Source of the DNA: Streptomyces monashensis
Lineage (GTDB): Bacteria; Actinomycetota; Actinomycetes; Streptomycetales; Streptomycetaceae
DNA: 64,000 nt
Direction of reading: 5' to 3'
NCBI RefSeq assembly: GCF_001866665.1
Contig: NZ_MLYO01000100.1
Span: 25,224-89,223, forward strand
This document shows, piece by piece, positions 35,332 to 45,610 of the stretch; position 1 is the stretch's first letter; each line of letters starts with the position of its first letter. The position numbers and the translations under genes were made by a program. The notes beneath the pieces were generated by a model. It had not been told where the DNA came from. It saw only the letters and a list, made by a program, of their open reading frames with translations, and searched no databases.

Positions 35332-36063
35332 GTGGCGAACAAGAACATTCCCGACCCCGGCTTCTCCGACGACGACGGCTCCGCCGACCCCCGGCTGAGC
35401 GCCGCGCTCGCCGCCTGGGCCGAGGACCGCGGCGCGCTCGGGCCCGTCCTGGAGGCCCTGAAGGGTGCCCGCCTGCTCGTCCCGGTCGTCGCCGTGCTCG
35501 GCGAGGCCGAGGAGGACGAGAACGGTCTGCGCCGCGAGAAGACCAGCGACATGGCCGTACCCACCCTGAAGGCCGGCGGGCGCACCGCGCTGCCCGCCTT
35601 CACCTCGACCGACTCCCTCGCCCGCTGGGACCCCGCGGCCCGCCCCGTCGCCGTACCCCTGCACCAGGCGCTCCAGGCCGCCGCGCACGAGAAGGCCGAC
35701 ACGGTCGTGCTGGACCTCGCCGGACCGGTGCCGTTCGAGCTGACCGGCCCGGCGCTGCTCGCCCTCGCCGAGGGCCGCACCAGCACGGATCCGCTCGCCG
35801 ACCCGGCGGTCGTGGACGCGGTGCGCGCCGTGGTCGCCGACGTGCCCGCGGTGCTGCGTGCCCACCTGGTCCGCGGCCGGGCCGACGGCACCCTCGCCCT
35901 GGTCTTCGAGCCGGCCGTGCCGCACGACGCGGGCGTCCACGCGGTCGCCCGCCGCCTCGCCGCCGACGAAACACTGAGGGCCCGCCTGGTGCGCGGCCTC
36001 GACCTGGCAGTGCTGCCGGCCGAGGCGACGCCTCCGGGCGAGCCCTTGTTCGTACGAGGGTGA
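35332..36063 (+). CDS. SseB-family protein
   Basis: 243-aa protein with the SseB N-terminal domain pattern (LEALKGARLLVPVVA, LPAFTSTDSLARWDP, VPLHQALQAAAHEKADTVVL) and a C-terminal extension. SseB was named for an effect on serine sensitivity in E. coli; its biochemical role is unclear. GTG 35332 is taken; GTG 35326 is equally in frame. Divergent from the serine hydrolase with almost no spacer. Confidence 0.8.
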   Translation: MANKNIPDPGFSDDDGSADPRLSAALAAWAEDRGALGPVLEALKGARLLVPVVAVLGEAEEDENGLRREKTSDMAVPTLKAGGRTALPAFTSTDSLARWDPAARPVAVPLHQALQAAAHEKADTVVLDLAGPVPFELTGPALLALAEGRTSTDPLADPAVVDAVRAVVADVPAVLRAHLVRGRADGTLALVFEPAVPHDAGVHAVARRLAADETLRARLVRGLDLAVLPAEATPPGEPLFVRG

Positions 36064-36070
36064 GACCGCT

Positions 36071-36427
36071 CTAGCCGTAGACGGGACCGGTGTACTTCTC
36101 GCCGGGGCCCTGGCCCGGCTCGTCCGGGACGACCGAGGCCTCGCGGAAGGCCAGCTGGAGCGACTTCAGGCCGTCGCGCAGCGGGGCCGCGTGGAAGGAG
36201 CTGATCTCGGTCGCGCTCGCGTCCAGCAGGCCGGCGAGACCGGTGATCAGCTTGCGGGCCTCGTCCAGGTCCTTGTACTTCTCGCCCTCCTCGCTCAGCC
36301 CGAGCTTCACGGCGGCGGCGCTCATCAGGTTGACGGCGACCGTCACGATCACCTCGACGGCGGGGACCTCGGCGATGTCCCGGGTCATCGCGTCGAAGTC
36401 GGGGTTCTCAGGAGGGGTCTCACTCAT
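36071..36427 (-). CDS. DUF1844 protein
   Basis: 118-aa helical protein with the DUF1844 block EVPAVEVIVTVAVNLMSAAAVKLGL and LDEARKLITGLAGLLDAS. It is found next to infC in many streptomycetes. Starts MSETPPENPDF; convergent with the SseB gene and divergent from infC. Confidence 0.85.
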   Translation of the reverse strand: MSETPPENPDFDAMTRDIAEVPAVEVIVTVAVNLMSAAAVKLGLSEEGEKYKDLDEARKLITGLAGLLDASATEISSFHAAPLRDGLKSLQLAFREASVVPDEPGQGPGEKYTGPVYG

Positions 36428-36464
36428 GCCCCACACCCTAAGCCGTGCGCCGGTACGGCCCCGA

Positions 36465-36494
36465 TTAGCCCTTGTAAAGCGTTCCTGCTAGCCT
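36465..36494 (+). promoter_or_regulatory. Possible infC operon promoter
   Basis: TTAGCC (36465-36470) and TAGCCT (36489-36494) with an 18-base spacer, about 300 bases before infC. Weak match at -35; the position gives the long structured leader described next. Confidence 0.3.
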
Positions 36495-36554
36495 GAATGA
36501 CGACCGGCCGGACACTCATGTGTACGGCCCACAAGTGGAGGCTCCGAACTCCCA

Positions 36555-36710
36555 CCTGACCGTCCTCACGGACGGTGGGTCATCCGGTCAGGCGGCCACC
36601 ATCGTTCCGTACGGACGATGGAGCCGCCCGAATCGCGCCCCGCGACATCGCGGCGGTGCTCCGGTTGTGTTGTGGAGCCCCGCCTGTGATCGTCCGGGGC
36701 ATTTTCTTTG
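36555..36710 (+). ncRNA. Structured infC leader with an attenuator-like terminator hairpin
   Basis: The ~300-base leader contains consecutive dyads: ACCGTCC/GGACGGT (36559-36576), enclosed by CCTGACC/GGTCAGG (36555-36592), then CCATCGT/ACGATGG (36599-36621). A final hairpin GCCCCG/CGGGGC (36677-36700) is followed at once by ATTTTCTTTG, a rho-independent terminator pattern that is rare in this genome and lies ~80 bases before the infC start. Translation factor and r-protein operons are often autoregulated through such leaders; the ligand (IF3, L20 or other) is not deducible here. Confidence 0.55.
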
Positions 36711-36791
36711 CTTCGGCGCGGTTAGGTCTAACGAAAAGAGACATACGCGGCTGTCCGCCAGACAACCGTGTGGTGCTACCGAGGAGGATCC

Positions 36792-37430
36792 ATCAGCGCC
36801 GAGCCCCGCATCAACGACCGGATTCGCGTTCCCGAGGTGCGACTTGTCGGTCCCAGTGGCGAGCAGGTGGGCATCGTCCCGCTCGCTAAGGCACTGGAGC
36901 TTGCGCAGGAGTACGACCTGGACCTGGTCGAGGTCGCGGCGAACGCCCGTCCGCCCGTGTGCAAGCTCATGGACTACGGGAAGTTCAAGTACGAGTCGGC
37001 CATGAAGGCCCGTGAGGCGCGCAAGAACCAGGCGCACACGGTCATCAAGGAGATGAAGCTCCGGCCGAAGATCGACCCGCACGACTATGACACCAAGAAG
37101 GGTCACGTCGTCCGGTTCCTCAAGCAGGGCGACAAGGTCAAGATCACGATCATGTTCCGTGGTCGCGAGCAGTCCCGGCCCGAGCTGGGCTACCGACTGC
37201 TGCAGCGCCTCGCGGAGGACGTCCAGGACCTCGGTTTCGTCGAGTCGAACCCGAAGCAGGACGGCCGCAACATGATCATGGTCCTCGGTCCGCACAAGAA
37301 GAAGACCGAGGCCATGGCCGAGGCCCGGCAGGCGCAGGAAGCCCGCAAGGCCGAGGCGAAGGCGAACCCCGGCAAGTCGCAGAACCCTGCCGAGGCCGAG
37401 GCACCTTCCGAGGAGCCCGCCGAGGCGTGA
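36792..37430 (+). CDS. infC: Translation initiation factor IF-3, AUC start
   Basis: IF-3 (212 aa): N-domain starting SAEPRINDRIRVPEVRLVG, linker, C-domain with MKLRPKIDPHDYDTKK and KVKITIMFRGREQ, plus an actinobacterial Glu/Ala/Lys-rich tail. The only sensible start is ATC at 36792, five bases after a perfect GAGGAGG. An ATC/ATT start is the hallmark of infC, because IF-3 rejects non-AUG starts and so represses its own translation. An in-frame GTG at 36768 would place the ribosome site inside the gene and is rejected. First gene of infC-rpmI-rplT. Confidence 0.93.
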   Translation: MSAEPRINDRIRVPEVRLVGPSGEQVGIVPLAKALELAQEYDLDLVEVAANARPPVCKLMDYGKFKYESAMKAREARKNQAHTVIKEMKLRPKIDPHDYDTKKGHVVRFLKQGDKVKITIMFRGREQSRPELGYRLLQRLAEDVQDLGFVESNPKQDGRNMIMVLGPHKKKTEAMAEARQAQEARKAEAKANPGKSQNPAEAEAPSEEPAEA

Positions 37431-37542
37431 TCCCGGGGGACAGCGGTCCCCAGTGGATGTAACCGAAAGAAGAGCGACGCTCCACCGTGCCCGGTTTCAC
37501 GACCGGGCACCGGAGCGCCACCGACGAGGAGATAACGGCGCT

Positions 37543-37737
37543 ATGCCGAAGAACAAGTCGCACAGCGGTGCCAGCAAGCGCTTCAAGATCACCGGCTCCG
37601 GCAAGGTGCTGCGCGAGCGCGCCGGCAAGCGCCACCTGCTCGAGCACAAGTCCTCCCGTGTCACGCGTCGCCTCACCGGCAACGCCGAGATGGCCCCGGG
37701 CGACACCGCGAAGATCAAGAAGCTTCTCGGCAAGTGA
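37543..37737 (+). CDS. rpmI: 50S ribosomal protein L35
   Basis: 64-aa basic protein MPKNKSHSGASKRFKITGSG, typical L35. Lies between infC and rplT in the conserved operon order. Confidence 0.98.
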   Translation: MPKNKSHSGASKRFKITGSGKVLRERAGKRHLLEHKSSRVTRRLTGNAEMAPGDTAKIKKLLGK

Positions 37738-37842
37738 CGTGACCGGCGCTCGCCACCACTGAGCGCCGCACGTCAGGACCGGGACCCAGTCGTTTCCGGG
37801 TCGTGTGAGTACCACCACGACCCCGCTACAAGGAGTTAACAA

Positions 37843-38226
37843 GTGGCACGCGTCAAGCGGGCAGTCAACGCCCACAAGAAGCGCCGGGCGATCCTCGAGC
37901 AGGCCTCCGGCTACCGCGGTCAGCGTTCGCGCCTGTACCGCAAGGCCAAGGAGCAGGTCACCCACTCGCTGGTCTACAACTACAACGACCGCAAGAAGCG
38001 CAAGGGCGACTTCCGTCAGCTGTGGATCCAGCGCATCAACGCCGCTGTCCGCGCCAACGGCATGACCTACAACCGCTTCATCCAGGGTCTGAAGGCCGCG
38101 AACGTCGAGGTCGACCGCAAGATCCTGGCCGAGCTGGCCGTGAACGACGCGAACGCCTTCGCCGCGCTCGTCGAGGTCGCGCAGAAGGCGCTGCCGTCGG
38201 ACGTCAACGCGCCCAAGGCCGCGTGA
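37843..38226 (+). CDS. rplT: 50S ribosomal protein L20
   Basis: 127-aa L20, ARVKRAVNAHKKRRAILEQA at the N-terminus and the conserved RQLWIQRINAAVRANGMTYN. GTG start at 37843 behind AAGGAG. L20 binds 23S rRNA early in assembly and in other bacteria represses its operon. Confidence 0.98.
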   Translation: MARVKRAVNAHKKRRAILEQASGYRGQRSRLYRKAKEQVTHSLVYNYNDRKKRKGDFRQLWIQRINAAVRANGMTYNRFIQGLKAANVEVDRKILAELAVNDANAFAALVEVAQKALPSDVNAPKAA

Positions 38227-38258
38227 CGCTGCGCTGGCCTCAGCCGACGTAACTTCAG

Positions 38259-38286
38259 GACCCGCAGGCTTTTGGGCTTGCGGGTC
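38259..38286 (+). terminator. Terminator of the infC-rpmI-rplT operon
   Basis: Stem GACCCGCA/TGCGGGTC with a 12-base loop followed by TTGCTGTT, 33 bases after the rplT stop. Confidence 0.75.
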
Positions 38287-38333
38287 TTGCTGTTGGGGTT
38301 CCCAGGCCGTCGTTCGGGTGAGGGTGCGTCGTG

Positions 38334-38369
38334 GTTGATCGCGCAGTTCCCCGCGCCCCTTTGGGGCGC
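38334..38369 (+). repeat. Dispersed Streptomyces intergenic repeat
   Basis: GTTGATCGCGCAGTTCCCC followed by the hairpin GCGCCCC-TTT-GGGGCGC. From memory this string is a very common intergenic sequence in streptomycete chromosomes, often between transcription units; its role is uncertain (termination or repetitive-element remnant). Confidence 0.6.
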
Positions 38370-38404
38370 CAGAGCTGAAGTTTCTTTTGAAAGTGAAGGA
38401 CAAG

Positions 38405-39259
<855 letters not shown>

Positions 39260-39309
39260 TAGGGTGACGAACTCGGGGCCCTGCGCCGTCTGAGAGGTGG
39301 GGTACGGGG

Positions 39310-40473
39310 ATGAGTGTGGCCGGCACGAGCACCGCGCCGGGGGGACCGGAGGGGCGGGACGCGCGCCGCGCGCCTGTGCCCGGGTGCGCCGATCACGCGG
39401 CCCTCGACCCCGACCAGCTGCCCGACGGCCTCGTCATCGCGGATGAGCAGGGGCGCGTGATCTGCTTCAACACCGCCGCCAGCCGGATCACCGCCGTACG
39501 CGCCGCCGACGCCCTCGGGCAGCCCCTGGAGAAGGCGCTGCCGCTGGAGGACCTGGAGGGGCGCCGGTGGTGGCAGCTCACCGACCCGTACGGCGGGCTC
39601 GCCATCCGGGTGCGGCAGCCGGAGCGGAACCTGCTGTTGCCCGGCGGTCGTGAGGTGCTCGTCTCCGCCCGCTACGTCCGTGCCGAGCCCCTCGGGCCCG
39701 TCCAGCGCGTTCTCGTCTCGCTGCGCGACACCGAGGCTCGCCGCCGCACCGAGCGCAGCCACGCCGAGCTGATAGCGACCGTCGCCCACGAGCTGCGCTC
39801 CCCGCTGACCTCCGTGAAGGGCTTCACGGCCACCCTCCTCGCCAAGTGGGCGCGCTTCACCGACGACCAGAAGCGGCTGATGCTGGAGACCGTCGACGCC
39901 GACGCCGACCGGGTCACCCGCCTCATCGCCGAGCTGCTGGACATCTCGCGGATCGACAGCGGACGCCTGGAGGTGCGCCGGCAGCCCGTCGACATCGGGG
40001 CCGCCGTCTCCCGGCACATCCAGGCCTACGTCGCCGCCGGCCAGCCCGCCGGCCGCTTCCTGCTCCGTATCGAGCAGCCGCTGCCCGACCTGTGGGCCGA
40101 CCCCGACAAGGTCGACCAGGTGCTGAGCAACCTGATCGAAAATGCCGTGCGGCACGGTGAGGGAACCGTCACCATTGACGTCACGCCCTGCGCATCCCCG
40201 CGCGACGGCGAGGAGACCGGCACGTCGGTCACGGTGAGCGACGAAGGTCCCGGCATCCCGGAGGAATCCATGAACCGCGTCTTCACCCGCTTCTGGCGGG
40301 GCAGCAAGCGCGGCGGCACCGGGCTGGGGCTGTACATCGTCAAGGGCATCGTCGAGGCCCACGGCGGCACCATCACGGTCGGCCGCGCCTCCGTCGGCGG
40401 CGCCGAGTTCCGATTCACGTTGCCCGTGGCGGCCCCGGCGTTTGAGTTTGAATTGCCCCGTAGGGTCGTATAG
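39310..40473 (+). CDS. PAS-domain sensor histidine kinase
   Basis: Soluble kinase (387 aa): N-terminal PAS domain (~residues 35-140, LPDGLVIADEQGRVICFNTA), DHp with His160 in VAHELRSPLTSVKGF, and a full HATPase (NLIENAVRHG, DEGPGIPEESMNRVFTRFWR, GTGLGLYIVKGIVEAHGG). No transmembrane segments and no response regulator gene next to it, so it is an orphan kinase. Lies between the methyltransferase and pheST. Confidence 0.92.
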   Translation: MSVAGTSTAPGGPEGRDARRAPVPGCADHAALDPDQLPDGLVIADEQGRVICFNTAASRITAVRAADALGQPLEKALPLEDLEGRRWWQLTDPYGGLAIRVRQPERNLLLPGGREVLVSARYVRAEPLGPVQRVLVSLRDTEARRRTERSHAELIATVAHELRSPLTSVKGFTATLLAKWARFTDDQKRLMLETVDADADRVTRLIAELLDISRIDSGRLEVRRQPVDIGAAVSRHIQAYVAAGQPAGRFLLRIEQPLPDLWADPDKVDQVLSNLIENAVRHGEGTVTIDVTPCASPRDGEETGTSVTVSDEGPGIPEESMNRVFTRFWRGSKRGGTGLGLYIVKGIVEAHGGTITVGRASVGGAEFRFTLPVAAPAFEFELPRRVV

Positions 40474-40626
40474 GGCGGTGGTGGGCGACGGGTGGGCCTG
40501 ACGGCCCACGGGCTCTTCGGACACCTCCGCCCCGTTAGACTCGGCCTTTGGCACCTTTGTGTCCTTCACACGGCCCACCAACGGTCTCGGGGACCATCCG
40601 CCAGCCAATCGGAAGCACGGGAAGAG

Positions 40627-41748
40627 ATGTCGGCACCGAATAAGTCGTACGACCCTGTAGAGGTCGAGGCGTTGAAACCGGAAGAGATCGAGCGCATGCG
40701 GGACGAGGCGCTCGCCGCCTTCGCCGCCGCGGACTCCCTCGACGCGCTCCACGAGGCAAAGGTCGCCCACACCGGCCCCGCCTCCCCGCTGGCCCTCGCC
40801 AACCGCGAGATCGGCGCCCTGCCCCCGCACGCCAAGGCCGAGGCCGGCAAGCGCGTGGGCATGGCCCGCGGCGCCGTCAACAAGGCCCTCGCGGGCCGCC
40901 AGTCCGAGCTCGAGGCCGAACGCGACGCCCGCGTCCTCGTCGAGGAGTCGGTCGACGTCACGCTGCCGTACGACCGCGTCCCGGCCGGCGCCCGGCACCC
41001 GCTGACCACGCTGTCCGAGCGCATCGAGGACATCTTCGTGGCCATGGGCTACGAGGTCGCCGAGGGCCCGCAGGTCGAGGCCGAGTGGTTCAACTTCGAC
41101 GCCCTCAACATCGGCCCGGACCACCCGGCCCGCGGCGAGGCGGACACCTTCTTCGTCGAGGGCCCCCAGGGCGGCACCGAGTCCGGCGTCGTGCTGCGCA
41201 CCCACACCTCGCCCGTGCAGATCCGCTCCCTGCTGGAGCGCGAGCTGCCGGTCTACGTGATCTGCCCCGGCCGCGTCTACCGCACCGACGAGCTGGACGC
41301 CACGCACACGCCCGTCTTCCACCAGGTCGAGCTGCTCGCCGTGGACGAGGGCCTGACCATGGCCGATCTCAAGGGCACCCTGGACCACATGGTCCAGTCG
41401 CTGTTCGGCGAGGGCATGAAGACCCGGCTGCGGCCGAACTTCTTCCCCTTCACCGAGCCGAGCGCCGAGATGGACATGCTCTGCTACGTCTGCAAGGGCG
41501 AGTCCGTCGGCAACCCCGACCGGCCCTGCCGCACCTGCTCCAGCGAGGGCTGGATCGAGCTGGGCGGCTGCGGCATGGTCAACCCGCGGGTGCTCACCGC
41601 CTGCGGTGTCGACCCGGAGAAGTACAGCGGCTTCGCCTTCGGGTTCGGCATCGAGCGGATGCTGATGTTCCGCCACAACGTCGAAGACATGCGAGACATG
41701 GTCGAGGGTGACGTCCGGTTCACCCGGCCGTTCGGGATGGAGATCTGA
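40627..41748 (+). CDS. pheS: Phenylalanyl-tRNA synthetase alpha subunit
   Basis: Catalytic subunit (373 aa). N-terminal coiled coil, then class II motifs: HPLTTLSERIEDIFVAMGYE, VLRTHTSPVQIR (motif 2), SEGWIELGGCGMVNPRVL and FGFGIERMLMFRHNV (motif 3). ATG 40627 follows GGGAAGAG. Stop shares one base with pheT. Confidence 0.97.
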   Translation: MSAPNKSYDPVEVEALKPEEIERMRDEALAAFAAADSLDALHEAKVAHTGPASPLALANREIGALPPHAKAEAGKRVGMARGAVNKALAGRQSELEAERDARVLVEESVDVTLPYDRVPAGARHPLTTLSERIEDIFVAMGYEVAEGPQVEAEWFNFDALNIGPDHPARGEADTFFVEGPQGGTESGVVLRTHTSPVQIRSLLERELPVYVICPGRVYRTDELDATHTPVFHQVELLAVDEGLTMADLKGTLDHMVQSLFGEGMKTRLRPNFFPFTEPSAEMDMLCYVCKGESVGNPDRPCRTCSSEGWIELGGCGMVNPRVLTACGVDPEKYSGFAFGFGIERMLMFRHNVEDMRDMVEGDVRFTRPFGMEI

Positions 41749-44270
41749 TGCGGGTCCCGCTTTCTTGGCTGCGGGAGTACGTCGACCTGCCGGCGACGGA
41801 ATCCGGCCGCGACGTCCAGGAGAAGCTGGTCTCGGCCGGCCTCGAGGTCGAGACCGTCGAGCAGCTCGGCGCCGACCTCAAGGGCCCGCTGGTCGTCGGC
41901 CAGGTGCTGACCATCGAGGAGCTGGAGGGCTTCAAGAAGCCCATCCGCTTCTGCACCGTCGACGTCGGCCGGGCCAACGGCACCGGTGAACCCCAGGAGA
42001 TCGTCTGCGGCGCCCGCAACTTCGCGGTCGGTGACAAGGTCGTCGTGGTCCTCCCCGGCGCCACCCTGCCCGGCGGCTTCTCCATCGCCGCCCGCAAGAC
42101 GTACGGCAAGACGTCCCACGGCATGATCTGCTCCACCGACGAGCTGGGCATGGGCGACGACGGCACCCACGGCATCATCGTGCTGCCGCCGGAGACCGAG
42201 GTCGGCAGGGACGCCATCGAGCTGCTGGAGCTGGTCGACGAGGTCCTGGACATCGCCGTCACCGCCAACCGCGGCGACTGCCTGTCCATCCGCGGCGTCG
42301 CCCGCGAGGCCGCCATCGCCTACGGCCTGCCGCTGCGCGACCCGGCCCTGATCGACGTACCCGCCCCGAACGCCTACGGCTACCCGGTCCAGGTCACCGA
42401 CCCCTTCGGCTGCGACCGCTTCACCGCGCGCACGGTCACCGGCCTGCGCCCCGAGGCCCGCTCCCCGATCTGGCTCCAGCGCCGGCTGCAGAAGGTCGGC
42501 ATGCGCCCGATCTCGCTCGCCGTCGACGTCACGAACTACGTGATGATGGAGCTGGGCCAGCCGCTGCACGCCTACGACCGGTCCCTGGTCCAGGGCACCA
42601 TCGGCGTGCGCCGCGCGCAGGAGGGCGAGAAGCTCGTCACCCTCGACGGCGTCGAGCGGAAGCTGCACGCCGAGGACCTGGTCATCACCGACGACCGCGG
42701 CCCGATCGGCCTCGCCGGCGTGATGGGCGGCGCCAACACGGAGATCGCGGATCACGAGGTCACCGAGGACGGCGTCAACGGCACCACCGACGTGGTCATC
42801 GAGGCGGCCCACTTCGACGCCGTCGCGATCGCCCGCACGTCCCGTCGCCAGAAGCTGCTGTCCGAGGCGTCCCGCCGCTTCGAGCGCGGCGTCGACCCGC
42901 AGGCCGCCGCGGCCGCCGCGCAGCGCACGGTGGACCTGCTGGTCCTGCTCGCGGGCGGCACGGCCGAGGCCGGTGTCACCGAGATCATCGCGCCCTCGGC
43001 CCCGCACACCATCACCGTCCCGGCGGACCACCCCGACAAGGTCGCGGGCGTCGTCTACGGCCGCGAGACCGTCGTACGCCGCCTCCAGCAGGTCGGCTGC
43101 GACGTCTACGGGCAGGACGAGCTGATCGTCACGGTCCCGTCCTGGCGGCCCGACCTCGTCGACCCGAACGACCTGGCGGAAGAGGTCATCCGTCTGGAGG
43201 GCTACGAGAACCTGCCCTCGACGCTGCCCAAGCTCCCCTCGCAGCGCGGCCTGACCCACCGGCAGCGGCTGCACCGCCGGGCCGGCCGCGCGCTGGCCGG
43301 CGCGGGCTTCGTCGAGGCGCCGAACTACCCCTTCGTCGGCGCACAGGTCTTCGACCAGCTCGCCCTGGACTCCGACGACCCGGCCCGCCGCGTCGTCAGG
43401 CTGGTCAACCCGCTGAGCGACGAGGAGCCCGCGCTCCGTACGACGCTGCTGCCGGGCCTGCTCGGCGCGTTGCGCCGCAACGTCGGCCGGGGCAGCCACG
43501 ACCTGGCGCTGTTCGAGACCGGTCTGGTCTTCCACCCGCGCGAGGAGCGGAAGGCCGCCTTCCATCTGCCCGTCGACCGGCGGCCGACCGACGAGGAGAT
43601 CGCCGCGCTGAACGCCGCGCTGCCCGAGCAGCCGCGGCATGTGGCCGCCGTTCTCGCCGGTGCGCGCGAGCAGGCCGGCTGGTGGGGCAAGGGCCGTCCG
43701 GCCGACTGGGCCGACGCGGTGGAGGCGGCGCGCGCCGTCGCCCGCGAGGCCGGTGCCGAACTGACCGTCCGCAAGGGCCAGTACGGCCCGTGGCACCCCG
43801 GCCGCTGCGCCCAGCTGGTGATCGTCGTCGACGGTACGGAGCAGGTCGTGGGCCACGCGGGCGAACTGCAGCCGCGTGTGCTGAAGGCCCTGGGGCTGCC
43901 GGAGCGCACCTGCGCGATGGAGCTGGACCTGGACGCCCTGGAGGCGGCCGGCGACGGTGTCCCGCAGGCGCCGGGCATCTCCACGTTCCCGGTCGCCACG
44001 CAGGACGTCGCCCTCGTGGTCGACCTGCCCGTCCCGGCCGCGGAGGTCGAGGCGGCGCTGCGCGAGGGCGCGGGCGAACTGCTGGAATCCATCCGGCTGT
44101 TCGACGTGTACGAGAACGCGGAGCAGCTCGGCGACGGCAGGAAGTCGCTGGCGTACGCGCTGCGCTTCCGGGCGTCCGACCGCACGCTGACCGTGGACGA
44201 GGCGTCCGCCGCGCGGGACGCGGCAGTGGCCCTGGCGGGTGAGCGCACCGGGGCGGTGCTGCGGGGCTAG
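41748..44270 (+). CDS. pheT: Phenylalanyl-tRNA synthetase beta subunit
   Basis: 840-aa beta subunit: N-terminal EMAP/OB tRNA-binding domain (~40-150), B3/B4 editing domain, B5 region (TLPKLPSQRGLTHRQRLHRR) and a C-terminal ferredoxin-like anticodon-binding domain. Start overlaps the pheS stop by one base. Confidence 0.97.
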   Translation: MRVPLSWLREYVDLPATESGRDVQEKLVSAGLEVETVEQLGADLKGPLVVGQVLTIEELEGFKKPIRFCTVDVGRANGTGEPQEIVCGARNFAVGDKVVVVLPGATLPGGFSIAARKTYGKTSHGMICSTDELGMGDDGTHGIIVLPPETEVGRDAIELLELVDEVLDIAVTANRGDCLSIRGVAREAAIAYGLPLRDPALIDVPAPNAYGYPVQVTDPFGCDRFTARTVTGLRPEARSPIWLQRRLQKVGMRPISLAVDVTNYVMMELGQPLHAYDRSLVQGTIGVRRAQEGEKLVTLDGVERKLHAEDLVITDDRGPIGLAGVMGGANTEIADHEVTEDGVNGTTDVVIEAAHFDAVAIARTSRRQKLLSEASRRFERGVDPQAAAAAAQRTVDLLVLLAGGTAEAGVTEIIAPSAPHTITVPADHPDKVAGVVYGRETVVRRLQQVGCDVYGQDELIVTVPSWRPDLVDPNDLAEEVIRLEGYENLPSTLPKLPSQRGLTHRQRLHRRAGRALAGAGFVEAPNYPFVGAQVFDQLALDSDDPARRVVRLVNPLSDEEPALRTTLLPGLLGALRRNVGRGSHDLALFETGLVFHPREERKAAFHLPVDRRPTDEEIAALNAALPEQPRHVAAVLAGAREQAGWWGKGRPADWADAVEAARAVAREAGAELTVRKGQYGPWHPGRCAQLVIVVDGTEQVVGHAGELQPRVLKALGLPERTCAMELDLDALEAAGDGVPQAPGISTFPVATQDVALVVDLPVPAAEVEAALREGAGELLESIRLFDVYENAEQLGDGRKSLAYALRFRASDRTLTVDEASAARDAAVALAGERTGAVLRG

Positions 44271-44438
44271 CACCCTCGGCCCACTGCATAAATGCGGGTT
44301 GGCCTGCGAAGACTCACTCATTCGGGTGGGAATCGCCGGCGATCTGGTCCGTCCGGACCATGCCCTCGACAGAATCGGACCGGCCTTTCGGGGTCGGTCC
44401 GTCTGCTTTGTCAGGGACTACATGGGGGATCCAGAGGC

Positions 44439-45509
44439 ATGATCCGTATGAAGGCACGGGCACCCACCGCGCGGGGAGCCGTACTGCCCGCGGTGTGGGG
44501 CGGTGTGGCCGTCGGCTACCGGTTCGGCTGCCCGCTCGCGCAGCAGGACGGGCTCGGTGCGCGCATCGTCACCAGCGCCGTCTTCCTCGCCGTCGGCACC
44601 GGGCTCATCGTCCATGTCCGGCGCACCCTGCTGCGGGAGCTGCGGCAGGCCCGCCGGGTCGCGCGGGCGGCGCAGAGTGTCGTACTGCGTCCGCCGCCCC
44701 CGCGCCTCGACGGGCTGAACGTTGCCGCCGCCCAGTTGTCCGCCGACCGGGGCGCCTGTGTCGGCGGGGACCTGTACGAGGCGGTCGCCACCGAGCACGG
44801 GGTGCGGGTGGTGATGGGCGACGTACGGGGCCACGGGCTGGCAGCCCTCGGTACCGTCGCCGCCGTCCTCGGCAGCTTCCGCGAGGCGGCCCATGACGAG
44901 CCCGAACTCGGCCGCGTACTGCGCCGGTTGGACCGCGCCCTCGCCCGCCATCTGCGCGAGCGGGCCCGCGCCGGACACCCGGTCGCGGAGGAGTTCGTCA
45001 CCCTGCTGCTCCTGGAGATCGGGCGGGACGGCGACGTGCGCGCCCTCAACTGCGGTCATCCCTGGCCGTATCGGATCAGCGGCACGAGCGTCGAGCAGTT
45101 GACGCGCGTCGACCCGCTCCCTCCGCTGGGCCTGTTCCCCCTGCCGACGGAGCTGGAATCGCATGCCTGCGGTCGCCTGTTCCCGGACGACTCCCTGGTC
45201 CTCTTCACGGACGGCGCGGAGGACGCCCGGGATGCCCGGGGGCGGTTCTTCTCGCTGCCGACCGTGCTGCGGGAGGCCGTACGCGATCACCCGGTGTCCC
45301 CTCAGTCGGTGCTGCGTTCGGTCTTCCGGGCTCTCCTGCACCACACGGCGGGGCGGCCGACGGACGACATCGCCCTGCTGGTCCTGCGCAACGACCGGAG
45401 GCGGGGCACCCTTCCCCGCCCGGGGACGACCGACCCGGCCAAGCCGCCGCTGTTCGAGGGGGAGCCGGTGGCTTGGCCGGGACCTCAGTCAACCGGTAGA
45501 TCACGCTGA
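44439..45509 (+). CDS. SpoIIE-type PP2C serine/threonine phosphatase
   Basis: 356-aa protein with two N-terminal hydrophobic segments (VLPAVWGGVAVGYRFGC; IVTSAVFLAVGTGLIVHV) and a C-terminal PPM/SpoIIE domain (GGDLYEAVATEHGVRVVMGD, GDVRGHGLAAL, LNCGHPWPYRI, TDGAEDARDARG, TDDIALLVL) carrying the metal-binding aspartates. Such phosphatases commonly act on anti-sigma-factor antagonists. ATG 44439 starts MIRMKARAPTARG. Confidence 0.88.
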   Translation: MIRMKARAPTARGAVLPAVWGGVAVGYRFGCPLAQQDGLGARIVTSAVFLAVGTGLIVHVRRTLLRELRQARRVARAAQSVVLRPPPPRLDGLNVAAAQLSADRGACVGGDLYEAVATEHGVRVVMGDVRGHGLAALGTVAAVLGSFREAAHDEPELGRVLRRLDRALARHLRERARAGHPVAEEFVTLLLLEIGRDGDVRALNCGHPWPYRISGTSVEQLTRVDPLPPLGLFPLPTELESHACGRLFPDDSLVLFTDGAEDARDARGRFFSLPTVLREAVRDHPVSPQSVLRSVFRALLHHTAGRPTDDIALLVLRNDRRRGTLPRPGTTDPAKPPLFEGEPVAWPGPQSTGRSR

Positions 45510-45610
45510 GCAACACCGCGTGCACAGTACGGATGCATGCGTTCCGTTCACACCCCGTGTGAAACCGAACACACTACGCTGAACGGCACCAGGCCACTCG
45601 GGGGTCATTC

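Noticed and set aside
36520..37005. Open frame through the infC leader
   Set aside because: It covers the structured leader and then overlaps infC out of frame; composition does not look coding.
40535..40620. Phe-rich reading phase (three Phe codons) upstream of pheS, possible attenuator peptide
   Set aside because: That phase has no ATG, GTG or TTG after the preceding stop and no terminator/antiterminator pair, so attenuation is not supported.
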